From JAAYLC01 sp964636665 (GTDB taxonomy: Bacteria > Bacteroidota > Bacteroidia > Flavobacteriales > Flavobacteriaceae): a DNA stretch of 46,146 bases. Under the pieces are notes generated by a model that was not told where the DNA came from, did no database searches, and was given only the letters and a program-made list of their open reading frames with translations. Position 1 is the first letter of the stretch; every line of letters begins with the position of its first letter. The stretch spans positions 1-46,146 of the forward strand of contig CAZWVT010000009.1 in the NCBI GenBank assembly GCA_964636665.1. The letters run 5' to 3'. Of the stretch, positions 1 to 6,952 are shown piece after piece. A program made the position numbers and the translations under genes.

Positions 1-70
1 AAATTGCAATTAACATTTCAGGATTTGGCAACAGTGCATATTTAGTCGCAATACTTTTTGAAATTTTACA

Positions 71-574
71 TTAATCTTTAAAGTTGTCCGAAGTAATCAA
101 CACTCCATATTTTTTTCCTGAGATTTTGTATTGCTCTAACAATTCTTCAGTGTTTAATATTTCGATTTTTTTAAACACCTCATCATTGATTAAAGCTAAT
201 TTTCCTTCAAAGTCTTTGGTTAAAATTTCTCCATTGAGGATGTATTGAATATTTTCATCGGTTGATTCTTCTTCAATGATTCTTTTATAATCTGTGGATT
301 TATTTTTAAAGTAATTTTGATAGCGATTTTTACTGAAAGGTATGGTTTCAATATATATCACGCCATCTTTGCCCTTTTTACCATATAAATCTCTCGCTTC
401 CTTTTCTTTATAAACAGTGACCAAGCTTATCGTATTTGAATCATATTCCAGAACTTCGGAAGGATTTACATTTACGCTATCAATAAAAATTATTGGATTT
501 GTTCCGTCTTTTTGTATTTTTTGCTTGGGTGAACAAAACGCGAAACATAAAAAAACTAAAAATAAATATCTCAT
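71..574 (-). CDS. Small lipoprotein-like protein with two TonB-plug-like motifs
   Basis: The 167-residue product begins with a hydrophobic signal-like segment ending near Cys14 (FAFCSP), so it is probably exported and may be lipidated, although the lipobox is poor (Phe before Cys). Residues 52-77 (VTVYKEKEA...YGKKGKDGVIYIET) resemble the conserved end of the TonB-receptor plug domain, where 'YG.rG..GVI.I.T' is typical. Residues 137-162 (KIEILNTEELLEQYKISG..YGVLITS) look like a second, more diverged copy. There is no beta-barrel after them, so this is not a receptor. Similar stand-alone plug-like units occur in Bacteroidota proteins such as the C-termini of M56/BlaR1-like peptidases. Function unknown. 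A TAnnTTTG box lies 46 nt upstream. Confidence 0.7.
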   Translation of the reverse strand: MRYLFLVFLCFAFCSPKQKIQKDGTNPIIFIDSVNVNPSEVLEYDSNTISLVTVYKEKEARDLYGKKGKDGVIYIETIPFSKNRYQNYFKNKSTDYKRIIEEESTDENIQYILNGEILTKDFEGKLALINDEVFKKIEILNTEELLEQYKISGKKYGVLITSDNFKD

Positions 575-619
575 AATTTGGAAATAGATTAGTGTTCTAA
601 AGAGTAGTTTAAGTCATAC

Positions 620-627
620 CAAATTTA
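620..627 (-). promoter_or_regulatory. Promoter -7 box of the plug-motif lipoprotein gene
   Basis: Read on the minus strand the site is TAAATTTG, a full match to the Bacteroidota -7 consensus TAnnTTTG. It lies 46 nt before the start codon at 574. No convincing -33 TTG is seen at the usual 17-23 nt spacing. Confidence 0.45.
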
Positions 628-738
628 AAAACTAAATGTACTTCTGAAGAAATTGTTATAATGTAATTTGGTTTTGAGGATTGACGCTGCATATCGAAAG
701 AATTTTATCATTCTATTACTTACAATTTTTAACTATCG

Positions 739-1296
739 CTATTTCCTTTGATATTTTTCAATTTCTCTCCAACGTTTTGGATCGACCATTTTCCAATAAG
801 CTTCATAAAAATCTCTTTTATTGAGGTTGTTGTTTTTTATCAAATCTCCAAAAAGGTTTGTCAAAGCAATTTTTTCTTCAGTGGGTGCCGCTAAAATATC
901 GTTCTCGTTTTCATCTAATACCATAACAGAGGCATAAATATGTTCCCATTCCTCAAGTCCGTTTGTCAGTACAGTATATTTTTTTCCGTTTGAGAAGAGG
1001 TCGATATTATGCCACATTAAGATGGGATAATTTCTGTTATTTGGAAAAATTGCTTTGTCCCATTTTCCATATTTATCATACATTGCTTTGTGCGTGTAAA
1101 AAGAGGAATAAACGCATTTATATCTAATTTCATTGATTCTTAAAGTGTCTTTTTCGTGTATTGTTATATAAACATCGTTCAAGATTTCCGTAAAATCATT
1201 CTCGTAAATTTTCGGACATTTTCCTTTAGCGGTTTTCGGCGAAGAAGCGCAACTTAAAAAAACAGAAAACAGGATTGAGACGTATATTGCTTTCAT
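739..1296 (-). CDS. Hypothetical lipoprotein
   Basis: The product has 185 residues with an N-terminal signal peptide and a good lipobox (FLSCASS, Cys16), so it should be a membrane-anchored lipoprotein. The mature part is soluble and mixed alpha/beta, rich in Trp and Tyr, with a lysine/arginine-rich end. I do not recognise a family. It is preceded and followed by other small minus-strand genes of unknown function with gaps of 77 to 164 bp, so it may be separately transcribed. The gene is AT-rich and looks like an accessory gene. The presence of a clean signal peptide and lipobox supports it being real. Confidence 0.7.
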   Translation of the reverse strand: MKAIYVSILFSVFLSCASSPKTAKGKCPKIYENDFTEILNDVYITIHEKDTLRINEIRYKCVYSSFYTHKAMYDKYGKWDKAIFPNNRNYPILMWHNIDLFSNGKKYTVLTNGLEEWEHIYASVMVLDENENDILAAPTEEKIALTNLFGDLIKNNNLNKRDFYEAYWKMVDPKRWREIEKYQRK

Positions 1297-1373
1297 TTTG
1301 GTTGGTGTTTTTGATTGTTTGTAAAGTTATGAAAAAAATGCAGGAACTTACGCACTTAACTTAAATTTTTAAT

Positions 1374-2144
1374 TTACTCATTATATAAAACAACTTTTTT
1401 TACAAATAAAGCTGATATTAATTGTAATACTTGAGGACAATAGCTTCTCCTATGATTTGTTTTTTTTTTTGCTAAATAAGTTCCAATATACCCTAAAGTT
1501 CCACCAATCGCTATCATAGAGCCAGACAGGCTGTGACTTTTTCCTGCTAAAGTTATAAAAATAGCCCAGATTCCCATCAAAATTGCTACGTAAAATAGGA
1601 TAGTTGCCTTTTTGGTTTGAAAGAAGTCATTATATTTTATCTTCTGATTTATTAAATCCTCACCACCTTTTTCGAAATTATTATGGATTTTAATGAAATT
1701 CTTAAAGTCATTGGTTAGAATTTCAAAATCATCATCTTTATAAAAAAATCCATTTTTAGATATACTAAATGCAGTATTGTGATAAAGTAATAGTTTGAAA
1801 ATTTCATGATTTCCGAATGTGAAGTCAGAAAATCCTCTGACATACTTCATTGAAATGGTTTTTTCTCTTTTAATTGTTTTTAGGTTTTTGGCTAAATATT
1901 GAAAAACAATTTTTTCATTATTAAAATAGACCTTTATGGGTCTTAAACCTAAATTTCTGTTAAGAAAATAAGAGAAGATTAAAAATAAAAAAGTTATGAT
2001 AGTAAATAAAGTTATGTTCTTATTTAAATCGTATTTTATCGTTACTATTAAGGGGAGAATAAAACCAATAAACATAAATGGTATTGTAAACCAAGCATTA
2101 AAACTATAAACCAAATATGATTTTGTGCTATTCTCGTTAATCAC
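1374..2144 (-). CDS. Hypothetical membrane protein, four predicted helices
   Basis: The product has 256 residues with two hydrophobic helices near residues 16-36 and 43-61, a soluble middle part of about 120 residues, and two more helices near 181-200 and 204-225. The middle part (about 70-160) has the look of a PH-like or YcxB-like cytosolic domain between membrane pairs, but this is only a resemblance. No catalytic motif is visible. An 11-base T run at 1460-1470 on the plus strand codes for the lysine stretch after the last helix. It is a likely slippage or sequencing-error site, but the frame stays open to a sensible end. Function unknown. Confidence 0.65.
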   Translation of the reverse strand: MINENSTKSYLVYSFNAWFTIPFMFIGFILPLIVTIKYDLNKNITLFTIITFLFLIFSYFLNRNLGLRPIKVYFNNEKIVFQYLAKNLKTIKREKTISMKYVRGFSDFTFGNHEIFKLLLYHNTAFSISKNGFFYKDDDFEILTNDFKNFIKIHNNFEKGGEDLINQKIKYNDFFQTKKATILFYVAILMGIWAIFITLAGKSHSLSGSMIAIGGTLGYIGTYLAKKKTNHRRSYCPQVLQLISALFVKKVVLYNE

Positions 2145-2254
2145 TTATTCTTATCTACGTTTTAGGGTTTACTGAAGACCGAAATTTCAATTCTCAAACT
2201 GAAATCCGGAATTAATCAAACCAAAAGGATTTTATGAAGTAAATTTAACAAAAA

Positions 2255-2346
2255 AAAAGGAAATTCGCTTTAGATGTAATTTTATGCGTACAGAACCAGC
2301 TACGTTATTTAATCCCGTGTTTGGCGATGTCTTGTTGTAAAACGTT
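2255..2346 (-). repeat. Candidate dispersed intergenic element
   Basis: This stretch between two small orphan genes is less AT-rich than its surroundings. On the minus strand it reads from ACAACAAGACATCGCC through AAACACGGGATTA and GCTGGTTCTGTACGC. Its composition and position, between unrelated short lipoprotein genes, remind me of the conserved spacer elements scattered among small orphan genes in other Flavobacteriia. Only one copy is present in this window, so repetition cannot be shown here. A 67-codon open frame crosses it but overlaps the next real gene and has no coding character. Confidence 0.25.
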
Positions 2347-2838
2347 TTATTTAATAGTAAATGAGTCAAATGTTTTATTTGACTCATCAATATTTGAATC
2401 GAAATAAACTTCTTCACAAGCATAAGTAAGCACATACATTTTTGAATCTTTTAAAATGAAGCGTTGCAAAAACATCAAAGAAAATTCTCCATAATCTGCT
2501 TCGAAAATCATTTCCTGATAATTCATTTTAAAACCGGATTTATATTTCGAGGATATTAATTTTTCGTTTTTGGTAAGTGATTTCTCGGAAGTCTCAATGA
2601 AAGTTTTGAAATCTTGGTCTTCTCTAAGATTTTGAATGTCTAAATTAATGTTGCAAAATCTATTTATAGAATCATTACCGACTAAGTAAAACTCAATGGT
2701 ATCGAATTCACTTTCTTCGATACTCCAAATATTGTTAAAAGAAATTTGATATAAAGAATCATCGATAGTATGATCAAACTTTTCATCACAACTGTAAAGA
2801 ACTAGAATTAAAGTAAAAAGTTGAAACACTTTTTTCAT
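2347..2838 (-). CDS. Hypothetical lipoprotein
   Basis: The product has 163 residues. It opens with a typical Bacteroidota lipoprotein signal (MKKVFQLF...VLYSC, Cys17) followed by acidic residues DEKFDH, which in this phylum can favour outer-membrane or surface export. The mature part has alternating hydrophobic residues suggesting beta strands (IWSIEESEFDTIEFYLVG and a C-terminal FILKDSKMYVLTYAC). The overall pattern resembles small PsbP- or DUF-type lipoproteins that sense or bind a ligand, but no family can be named. It stands alone between intergenic stretches of 202 and 313 bp. Confidence 0.7.
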   Translation of the reverse strand: MKKVFQLFTLILVLYSCDEKFDHTIDDSLYQISFNNIWSIEESEFDTIEFYLVGNDSINRFCNINLDIQNLREDQDFKTFIETSEKSLTKNEKLISSKYKSGFKMNYQEMIFEADYGEFSLMFLQRFILKDSKMYVLTYACEEVYFDSNIDESNKTFDSFTIK

Positions 2839-3151
2839 CTCAAATTTTTAAATTGCCATAGAATGTTTTTGGGATTTTGAGAGTGACGAGAAAACGAAGA
2901 ACAATTTCGATTTAGATGACACGTAGCAAAAGCCGATTTTTCTATTTGCTAATTTAAATAAAAAGTCAATAATGCTTTTAAAAAGGCCGGTTTTTATGAT
3001 TCCGGAAGATTAGTTTGTATAAATAAGGGTTGTATAATGGTTGCCTTTAGTTTTGCAACATACATATTTCCTTTATTCGCCAATTAATTAAACAACAACG
3101 ATATATTCCCGGTATCAATATGTATTAATTAAGTCATTTGACAAAACTTAC
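2839..3151. other. Intergenic region without a visible gene
   Basis: These 313 bp separate the start of the small lipoprotein gene from the end of the serine hydrolase gene, both on the minus strand. I see no open frame with coding character, no exact TAnnTTTG box for the lipoprotein gene and no strong terminator for the hydrolase. TTAATTAA palindromes occur near 3083 and 3125. Confidence 0.6.
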
Positions 3152-4693
3152 TCACTTCCTCAAAAACCGCTCCCTATGAGTATAATTAGAAGGATAGGCG
3201 CCTACTTGCAACAACATCGGGCGTAAGACAAATTCAAACTCCAAAGCTTTTACTTTTCCGTTTCTGTCAAAATGAAATTGTAAAAACTCTTCACGCAAAG
3301 CACGGTTTTTCCACACAGCTCGGTAGGTGTCGTAATGCCAATGTTCCAATTCGGCTTCTAAATTGGTGTCGTTCCAAAAACGCACTTGCAATTCTTTTCC
3401 TTGTAAAAAAACCTCGACTTTTCCGTATCCTTCAGAATAATAGATGCCTACATAATCTTCTTTTTTCAAAAGAGGTTTGGTGTTTTTGATGCGTGCTTTG
3501 TGAATTTCTTCCCGGGCTTCTTGTGCTTTTCGATATTGGTTTTGATAACCTCTCAGGTAAATTTCATTCCAATCTCGTCCGGATTCGCCCAGATAATTGT
3601 CAATTATTTGGTACGCTACTGCAATTCCCAATCGATTAAACACGTTTCCGACCATCACCACGCCCAAATCCAATTCGGGTACCAAATACATAAAGGTATT
3701 GAATCCGTCGGTCGCACCGCTGTGAGTCCAAATTCTCTTGTTTTTGTAATCGAGGATATTCCAGCCTAATCCGTAACTTGTTTGCGATGCCATTGCATCT
3801 TGCGGGATGTGTGCAATCTGCGGTTTGTGGATTTCATTCATTTGCGCTTCACTGAGAATCGGTTTAAACATATCGGAAGTTCCCAATTGCATCAGCATCC
3901 ATTTGTTCAAGTCGTTGATGGACGAATTAACGCCTCCGGCCGGACCGGCATTGTCCCAGTTTCTCCGTGAAATTGGAACGACCGCGCCGTCAATTTCCTG
4001 ATGCGGATAAGCCGTATTTTCCTGATTTTCCATAGCGATAATCGAGGTGGTGGTACGCGTCATTTCAAGCGGATTGAAAAGTTCTTGTTTTAAAAATTCA
4101 TCCCAAGTTCTTCCGTCAACATATTCAATTACTTGACCTGCCAAGGAATACATCACGTTGTTATAAACAAAATCGGAGCGAAACGGTTTTTCAAAATCCA
4201 TATAACGCATCTGATACAGCACTTCATCACGTGATTTTTGAGTCATAAACTGCAACCTGTTTCCTAAAATTCTTCCCAATCCGACACGGTGTATCAAAGC
4301 ATCACGGACTGTTATTTCACGTGTAACCCACGGATCTTTTAATTGAAACCACGGAATGTGTTGCAGAATCTTATCGTCCCAATCCAGTTTTCCTTTATCT
4401 ACCAAAATTCCCAAAGCCGCAGCTGTCATATTTTTACTTACCGAAGCGATACTAAATACGGTATTGGCATCTACAGGTTCGCCGCTTCCCAATTTTCTTT
4501 CGCCAAATCCTTTTGCATAAACAACCTTGCCGTCTTTGACAATTCCCACTGCCATTCCGGGAATTTTCCAAGCTTTTCGACTGTTTTCCAGCCAAGAATC
4601 AAAGTTTGTAGGTAATTCGTTTTGGGCAACTAATGCAAGGGAGATAAAACTCAGAAAAAAGGCAAACCACAGTTTGTTAAACCGAAATGTCAT
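3152..4693 (-). CDS. Serine hydrolase, class C beta-lactamase/PBP4 family, exported
   Basis: The 513-residue product has a cleavable signal peptide (about residues 1-23, ending LVAQ) and a class C beta-lactamase fold. The nucleophile motif is SVSK at 84-87 (Ser84, Lys87), followed by a Tyr-x-Asn motif in FVYNNVMYSLAG and an HSGATDG motif in place of KTG. A C-terminal domain of about 100 residues (KKEDYVGIYYSEGYGKVEVF...) matches the DUF3471 type often appended to such hydrolases. Family members include D-amino peptidases, esterases and beta-lactamase-like enzymes, so the substrate cannot be stated. It most likely acts in the periplasm on a peptide or ester. It has its own promoter box 20 nt upstream. 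Confidence 0.9.
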   Translation of the reverse strand: MTFRFNKLWFAFFLSFISLALVAQNELPTNFDSWLENSRKAWKIPGMAVGIVKDGKVVYAKGFGERKLGSGEPVDANTVFSIASVSKNMTAAALGILVDKGKLDWDDKILQHIPWFQLKDPWVTREITVRDALIHRVGLGRILGNRLQFMTQKSRDEVLYQMRYMDFEKPFRSDFVYNNVMYSLAGQVIEYVDGRTWDEFLKQELFNPLEMTRTTTSIIAMENQENTAYPHQEIDGAVVPISRRNWDNAGPAGGVNSSINDLNKWMLMQLGTSDMFKPILSEAQMNEIHKPQIAHIPQDAMASQTSYGLGWNILDYKNKRIWTHSGATDGFNTFMYLVPELDLGVVMVGNVFNRLGIAVAYQIIDNYLGESGRDWNEIYLRGYQNQYRKAQEAREEIHKARIKNTKPLLKKEDYVGIYYSEGYGKVEVFLQGKELQVRFWNDTNLEAELEHWHYDTYRAVWKNRALREEFLQFHFDRNGKVKALEFEFVLRPMLLQVGAYPSNYTHRERFLRK

Positions 4694-4713
4694 AGATTGA
4701 AATTTTAGAAAAA

Positions 4714-4721
4714 CAAAGTTA
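4714..4721 (-). promoter_or_regulatory. Promoter -7 box of the serine hydrolase gene
   Basis: The minus strand reads TAACTTTG, matching TAnnTTTG, 20 nt before the start codon at 4693. This implies a short leader of about 14 nt. Confidence 0.5.
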
Positions 4722-4797
4722 AGAAATTTATGTAGAGAAGATTTTAGGCAGGAGAAGACAATATGGATGGAAGCGTTTTTTCAAATTCTCGTTAGCT

Positions 4798-4843
4798 ATA
4801 AAAAAACCAAACCCCCTGCATATTAAAATGCAGAGAGTCCGGC
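4798..4843 (-). terminator. Rho-independent terminator after the beta-barrel gene
   Basis: On the minus strand a stem of ACTCTCTGCAT with ATGCAGGGGGT (six perfect pairs CTGCAT/ATGCAG extended by G-C and G-U pairs) encloses a TTTAAT loop and is followed by a T-rich run (TTTGGTTTTTTTAT). It lies about 55 nt beyond the stop codon at 4899. Confidence 0.65.
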
Positions 4844-4898
4844 CTCTAACTTAATCTATGGTTTATTATTACTACAACCCTTTACTAATTTATAAAAG

Positions 4899-5435
4899 TT
4901 AGAAATTAAAACCTAACCGCGCACCGATATATGATAAACTTCCTCCGGTTACTGAAAAAGTTTCATAGCGTATTCCCAACTCCAGCCAATTATACTGAAC
5001 TCCGATGGTAGGAGCATAGGCGAATCCGCTGTTAGTCAGTTTTACAAGTTCGTTGTTCAGACCGGTTGCATAAGAAGAAAATGAACTGTAACCAATTTCA
5101 CCCATTACAAAAAAGTACTCTTTAAAAATGAATTTGTAACCGGCTTTAAAGGGTATTTGCATGGCTGCCTTTAAATCGTCGTCATCATTAAAAGATTTTG
5201 GAGTAAAAACAATCGCTCCTGATGTCAAGGTAATAAAACCCGATCCCATTTTATAGGAAGCTCTTAAAGTTAATCCTCCTCCTGCGCCATAACCGTTAGC
5301 CAAATCTCCCGTAGGAAATGCACCTTCAAGTCCAATACCAAAACTAAAGGTTTTGTCTGTTCTTTGAGCAGAAGTTTCATGAGAGAAAGCGAATAACAGC
5401 ATAAAAATTGATAAAAAGTAGATAAATCTTTTCAT
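4899..5435 (-). CDS. Outer-membrane beta-barrel protein (OmpW/porin-like fold)
   Basis: The 178-residue product has a signal peptide (about 1-23, ending TSAQ) and then alternating amphipathic strands rich in Gly, Tyr and Phe (FSFGIGLEGAF, GGLTLRASYKM, FFVMGEIGYSS, LELGIRYETF), ending with the aromatic terminal residue typical of outer-membrane barrels (GARLGFNF). The length fits a small eight-stranded barrel of the kind annotated as 'outer membrane beta-barrel protein' or PorT/OmpW-like in Bacteroidota. A transport or adhesion role cannot be inferred. Its leader contains an 18-bp tandem repeat array with an assembly gap, and a good promoter lies beyond that array. A terminator follows. Confidence 0.85.
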   Translation of the reverse strand: MKRFIYFLSIFMLLFAFSHETSAQRTDKTFSFGIGLEGAFPTGDLANGYGAGGGLTLRASYKMGSGFITLTSGAIVFTPKSFNDDDDLKAAMQIPFKAGYKFIFKEYFFVMGEIGYSSFSSYATGLNNELVKLTNSGFAYAPTIGVQYNWLELGIRYETFSVTGGSLSYIGARLGFNF

Positions 5436-5442
5436 AATAAAT

Positions 5443-5627
5443 GGTTTTTAGTTAAATAATGATTTTTAGTTAAATAATGATTTTTNNNNNNNNNNNNNNN
5501 NNNNNNNNNNNNNNNNNNNNNNNNNNNNNNNNNNNNNNNNNNNNNNNNNNNNNNNNNNNNNNNNNNNNNNNNNNNNNNNNNNNNNTTTTTAGTTAAATAA
5601 TGATTTTTAGTTAAATAATGATTTTTT
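5443..5627. repeat. 18-bp tandem repeat array (VNTR) in a gene leader
   Basis: The plus-strand unit is GATTTTTAGTTAAATAAT. About two and a half copies precede the run of Ns (the first slightly imperfect) and about two and a half follow it, all in the same orientation. The array lies between the promoter at 5651-5681 and the start codon at 5435 of the beta-barrel gene, so it should be transcribed as 5' leader. The true copy number is unknown because of the gap. Confidence 0.9.
5486..5585. other. Assembly gap (100 N)
   Basis: Exactly 100 Ns interrupt the 18-bp tandem repeat. A round number like this is the usual placeholder for a scaffold gap of unknown size, so the real length of the array may be shorter or much longer than shown. 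Confidence 0.98.
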
Positions 5628-5650
5628 AAAATTTTGCTTAATCAATATGC

Positions 5651-5681
5651 CAAAACTATGACCTGAGCTAATTCGAATCAA
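5651..5681 (-). promoter_or_regulatory. Promoter of the beta-barrel gene
   Basis: On the minus strand a TTG (5679-5681) is followed after 20 nt by TAGTTTTG (5651-5658). This is the complete Bacteroidota -33/-7 arrangement. Transcription would start near 5645 and run through the 18-bp repeat array before reaching the start codon at 5435. Confidence 0.6.
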
Positions 5682-5744
5682 TACCTAAAAAGTGGTAATT
5701 TTATCAAAAAGTCCGGTAAAGAATATTTAATTAAAATGTTTTAA

Positions 5745-5752
5745 TACTTTTG
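5745..5752 (+). promoter_or_regulatory. Promoter -7 box of the lipoprotein gene at 5776
   Basis: TACTTTTG matches TAnnTTTG and lies 23 nt before the start codon at 5776. No clear -33 TTG is seen. Confidence 0.5.
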
Positions 5753-5775
5753 CCTGAAATTTTTAATAAGAAAAA

Positions 5776-6261
5776 ATGAAAAAACTATTTTTATTCGTAG
5801 CAGCGCTGACATTGAGTTTAACTTCTTGTTCAAGCGACGATAACAACGGAGGAGGAGAGGGGCAAATCGGAAACTCAGAATTAAAAGTAACGATTGACGG
5901 CGTTCAGAAAACGTTTAATACAGTTGACGTCAATGAAATCGAAGGTGATAATGATTATGGAGAGTTAAACATTACAGCATCAATTGATAATAACCCTTCC
6001 GAAATAATACGTTTTACAGTTCAAAAAGCAGTTACCGGATCTAATGTTCTGTATGGGTTTGTTTATGTGAAAAACGGAAAAGAATACGACCCACATTACG
6101 GAGAAAATAGTTTTCTTACCAGTATCGTTCAAACCAATAGTAACGATAAACTCAAAGGTACGTTTATAGGAAAATTAGGACATTTTTATTATGATTCTAA
6201 TGGCAATTTTTTGACAGAAGAAATAGAATTAACCGACGGCTCATTTGATATTTCTTATTAA
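5776..6261 (+). CDS. Hypothetical lipoprotein
   Basis: The product has 161 residues with a textbook Bacteroidota lipoprotein start: a hydrophobic signal, a lipobox TSC at Cys18 and then SSDDN plus a glycine-rich linker (SSDDNNGGGEG). Acidic residues right after the lipidated Cys are known in this phylum to direct surface exposure. The rest is beta-rich (LKVTIDGVQKTFNTVDV, VLYGFVYVKNGKEYD, ELTDGSFDISY), suggesting a beta-sandwich domain of about 125 residues. No enzyme motif is visible and I cannot name a family. It has its own promoter box and a strong terminator, so it is monocistronic. Confidence 0.85.
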   Translation: MKKLFLFVAALTLSLTSCSSDDNNGGGEGQIGNSELKVTIDGVQKTFNTVDVNEIEGDNDYGELNITASIDNNPSEIIRFTVQKAVTGSNVLYGFVYVKNGKEYDPHYGENSFLTSIVQTNSNDKLKGTFIGKLGHFYYDSNGNFLTEEIELTDGSFDISY

Positions 6262-6280
6262 ATATAGTATCATAAAAATT

Positions 6281-6321
6281 AAAAAATCCCGATAGGTTTT
6301 GAAAGCTTATCGGGATTTTTT
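6281..6321 (+). terminator. Rho-independent terminator
   Basis: A perfect 14-bp inverted repeat (AAAAAATCCCGATA at 6281-6294, its complement at 6308-6321) around a 13-nt loop ends in a T run. The A-rich left and T-rich right flanks mean it can serve both the lipoprotein gene from the left and the convergent DUF3817 gene from the right. Confidence 0.85.
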
Positions 6322-6384
6322 TTGAGATTGTTTTTATAACCCTGCTAAAAGTTATTAGGTGTTCATTAACAACCAATTTACCGC

Positions 6385-6663
6385 CTACAAATACTTCCGT
6401 TCCACATAAAAAGGACCAAAAGGAACTACGGAACACAAAATTACAATCATCAGCACCGAAAATGTCCAATTAAGTTTTTTCCACATATAAATTGCGCCCA
6501 TCACATACATTACAAACAACACACCGTGAGCCATTCCAACAGTTTGAACCATTTGCGGCATGTCCCAAATATATTTTAAAGGCATCGCAATACCTAATAA
6601 GACTAAAAAAGAAATTGCTTCAAGCGAAGAAATCAATCGAAAGGTTTTTATTGTATTATCCAT
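6385..6663 (-). CDS. DUF3817 family small integral membrane protein
   Basis: The 92-residue product has three hydrophobic helices (about 9-28, 42-61, 67-83). The sequence pattern FRLISSLEAISFLVLLGIAMPLKYIW followed by a helix containing GMAHGVLFVMYV matches the DUF3817 family of small bacterial inner-membrane proteins. Members often have an N-terminal 'R..s..Eg.s.l.L..iamPlKy' segment like this. The biochemical role of the family is not known. The gene has a complete promoter immediately upstream and shares a bidirectional terminator with its convergent neighbour. Confidence 0.85.
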   Translation of the reverse strand: MDNTIKTFRLISSLEAISFLVLLGIAMPLKYIWDMPQMVQTVGMAHGVLFVMYVMGAIYMWKKLNWTFSVLMIVILCSVVPFGPFYVERKYL

Positions 6664-6676
6664 TGAGATTTTTTTG

Positions 6677-6706
6677 CAAAGATAATCAAGAGATTTTGTC
6701 AGACAA
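6677..6706 (-). promoter_or_regulatory. Promoter of the DUF3817 gene
   Basis: On the minus strand TTG (6704-6706) is followed after 19 nt by TATCTTTG (6677-6684), the full -33/-7 pattern. The start codon at 6663 is only 13 nt beyond the -7 box, implying a very short leader. Confidence 0.6.
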
Positions 6707-6926
6707 GCACAAGCAAGTGGCTTTTGGATTACATCATTAGTGCATGATTTTCAATATAATCCATCTAAACTCCTATTCTGAGATTCGGATTCTTTAAATG
6801 TGTTTTAATTTTTTAAAAAGTTGCGCTTTGGTTTTCATAATTAGTTGGATAATAAATTGTTTGCTTATTTATGAGAATTTAAATCCAACATCGCATCAAA
6901 TAAATTTTAATGTTGTTTTCCTTTTG

Positions 6927-6934
6927 TATTTTTG
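6927..6934 (+). promoter_or_regulatory. Promoter -7 box of the SDR gene
   Basis: TATTTTTG matches TAnnTTTG. It overlaps an in-frame TTG codon at 6932, which therefore cannot be the start, and supports initiation at ATG 6953. Confidence 0.5.
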
Positions 6935-6952
6935 TGGAAAACAGATTTTAAG

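Noticed and set aside
2232..2435. Open frame of 67 codons on the minus strand
   Set aside because: It overlaps the neighbouring lipoprotein gene in another frame, crosses the candidate spacer element, and has a low-complexity product without a signal or domain.
5443..5627. CRISPR array
   Set aside because: The repeats are short (18 bp), directly adjacent without unique spacers, and no cas gene is near; this is a simple tandem repeat.
6932..6952. Earlier TTG start for the SDR gene
   Set aside because: The TTG sits within the TAnnTTTG promoter box, so it would not be transcribed as a start codon; ATG 6953 gives the normal SDR N-terminus.
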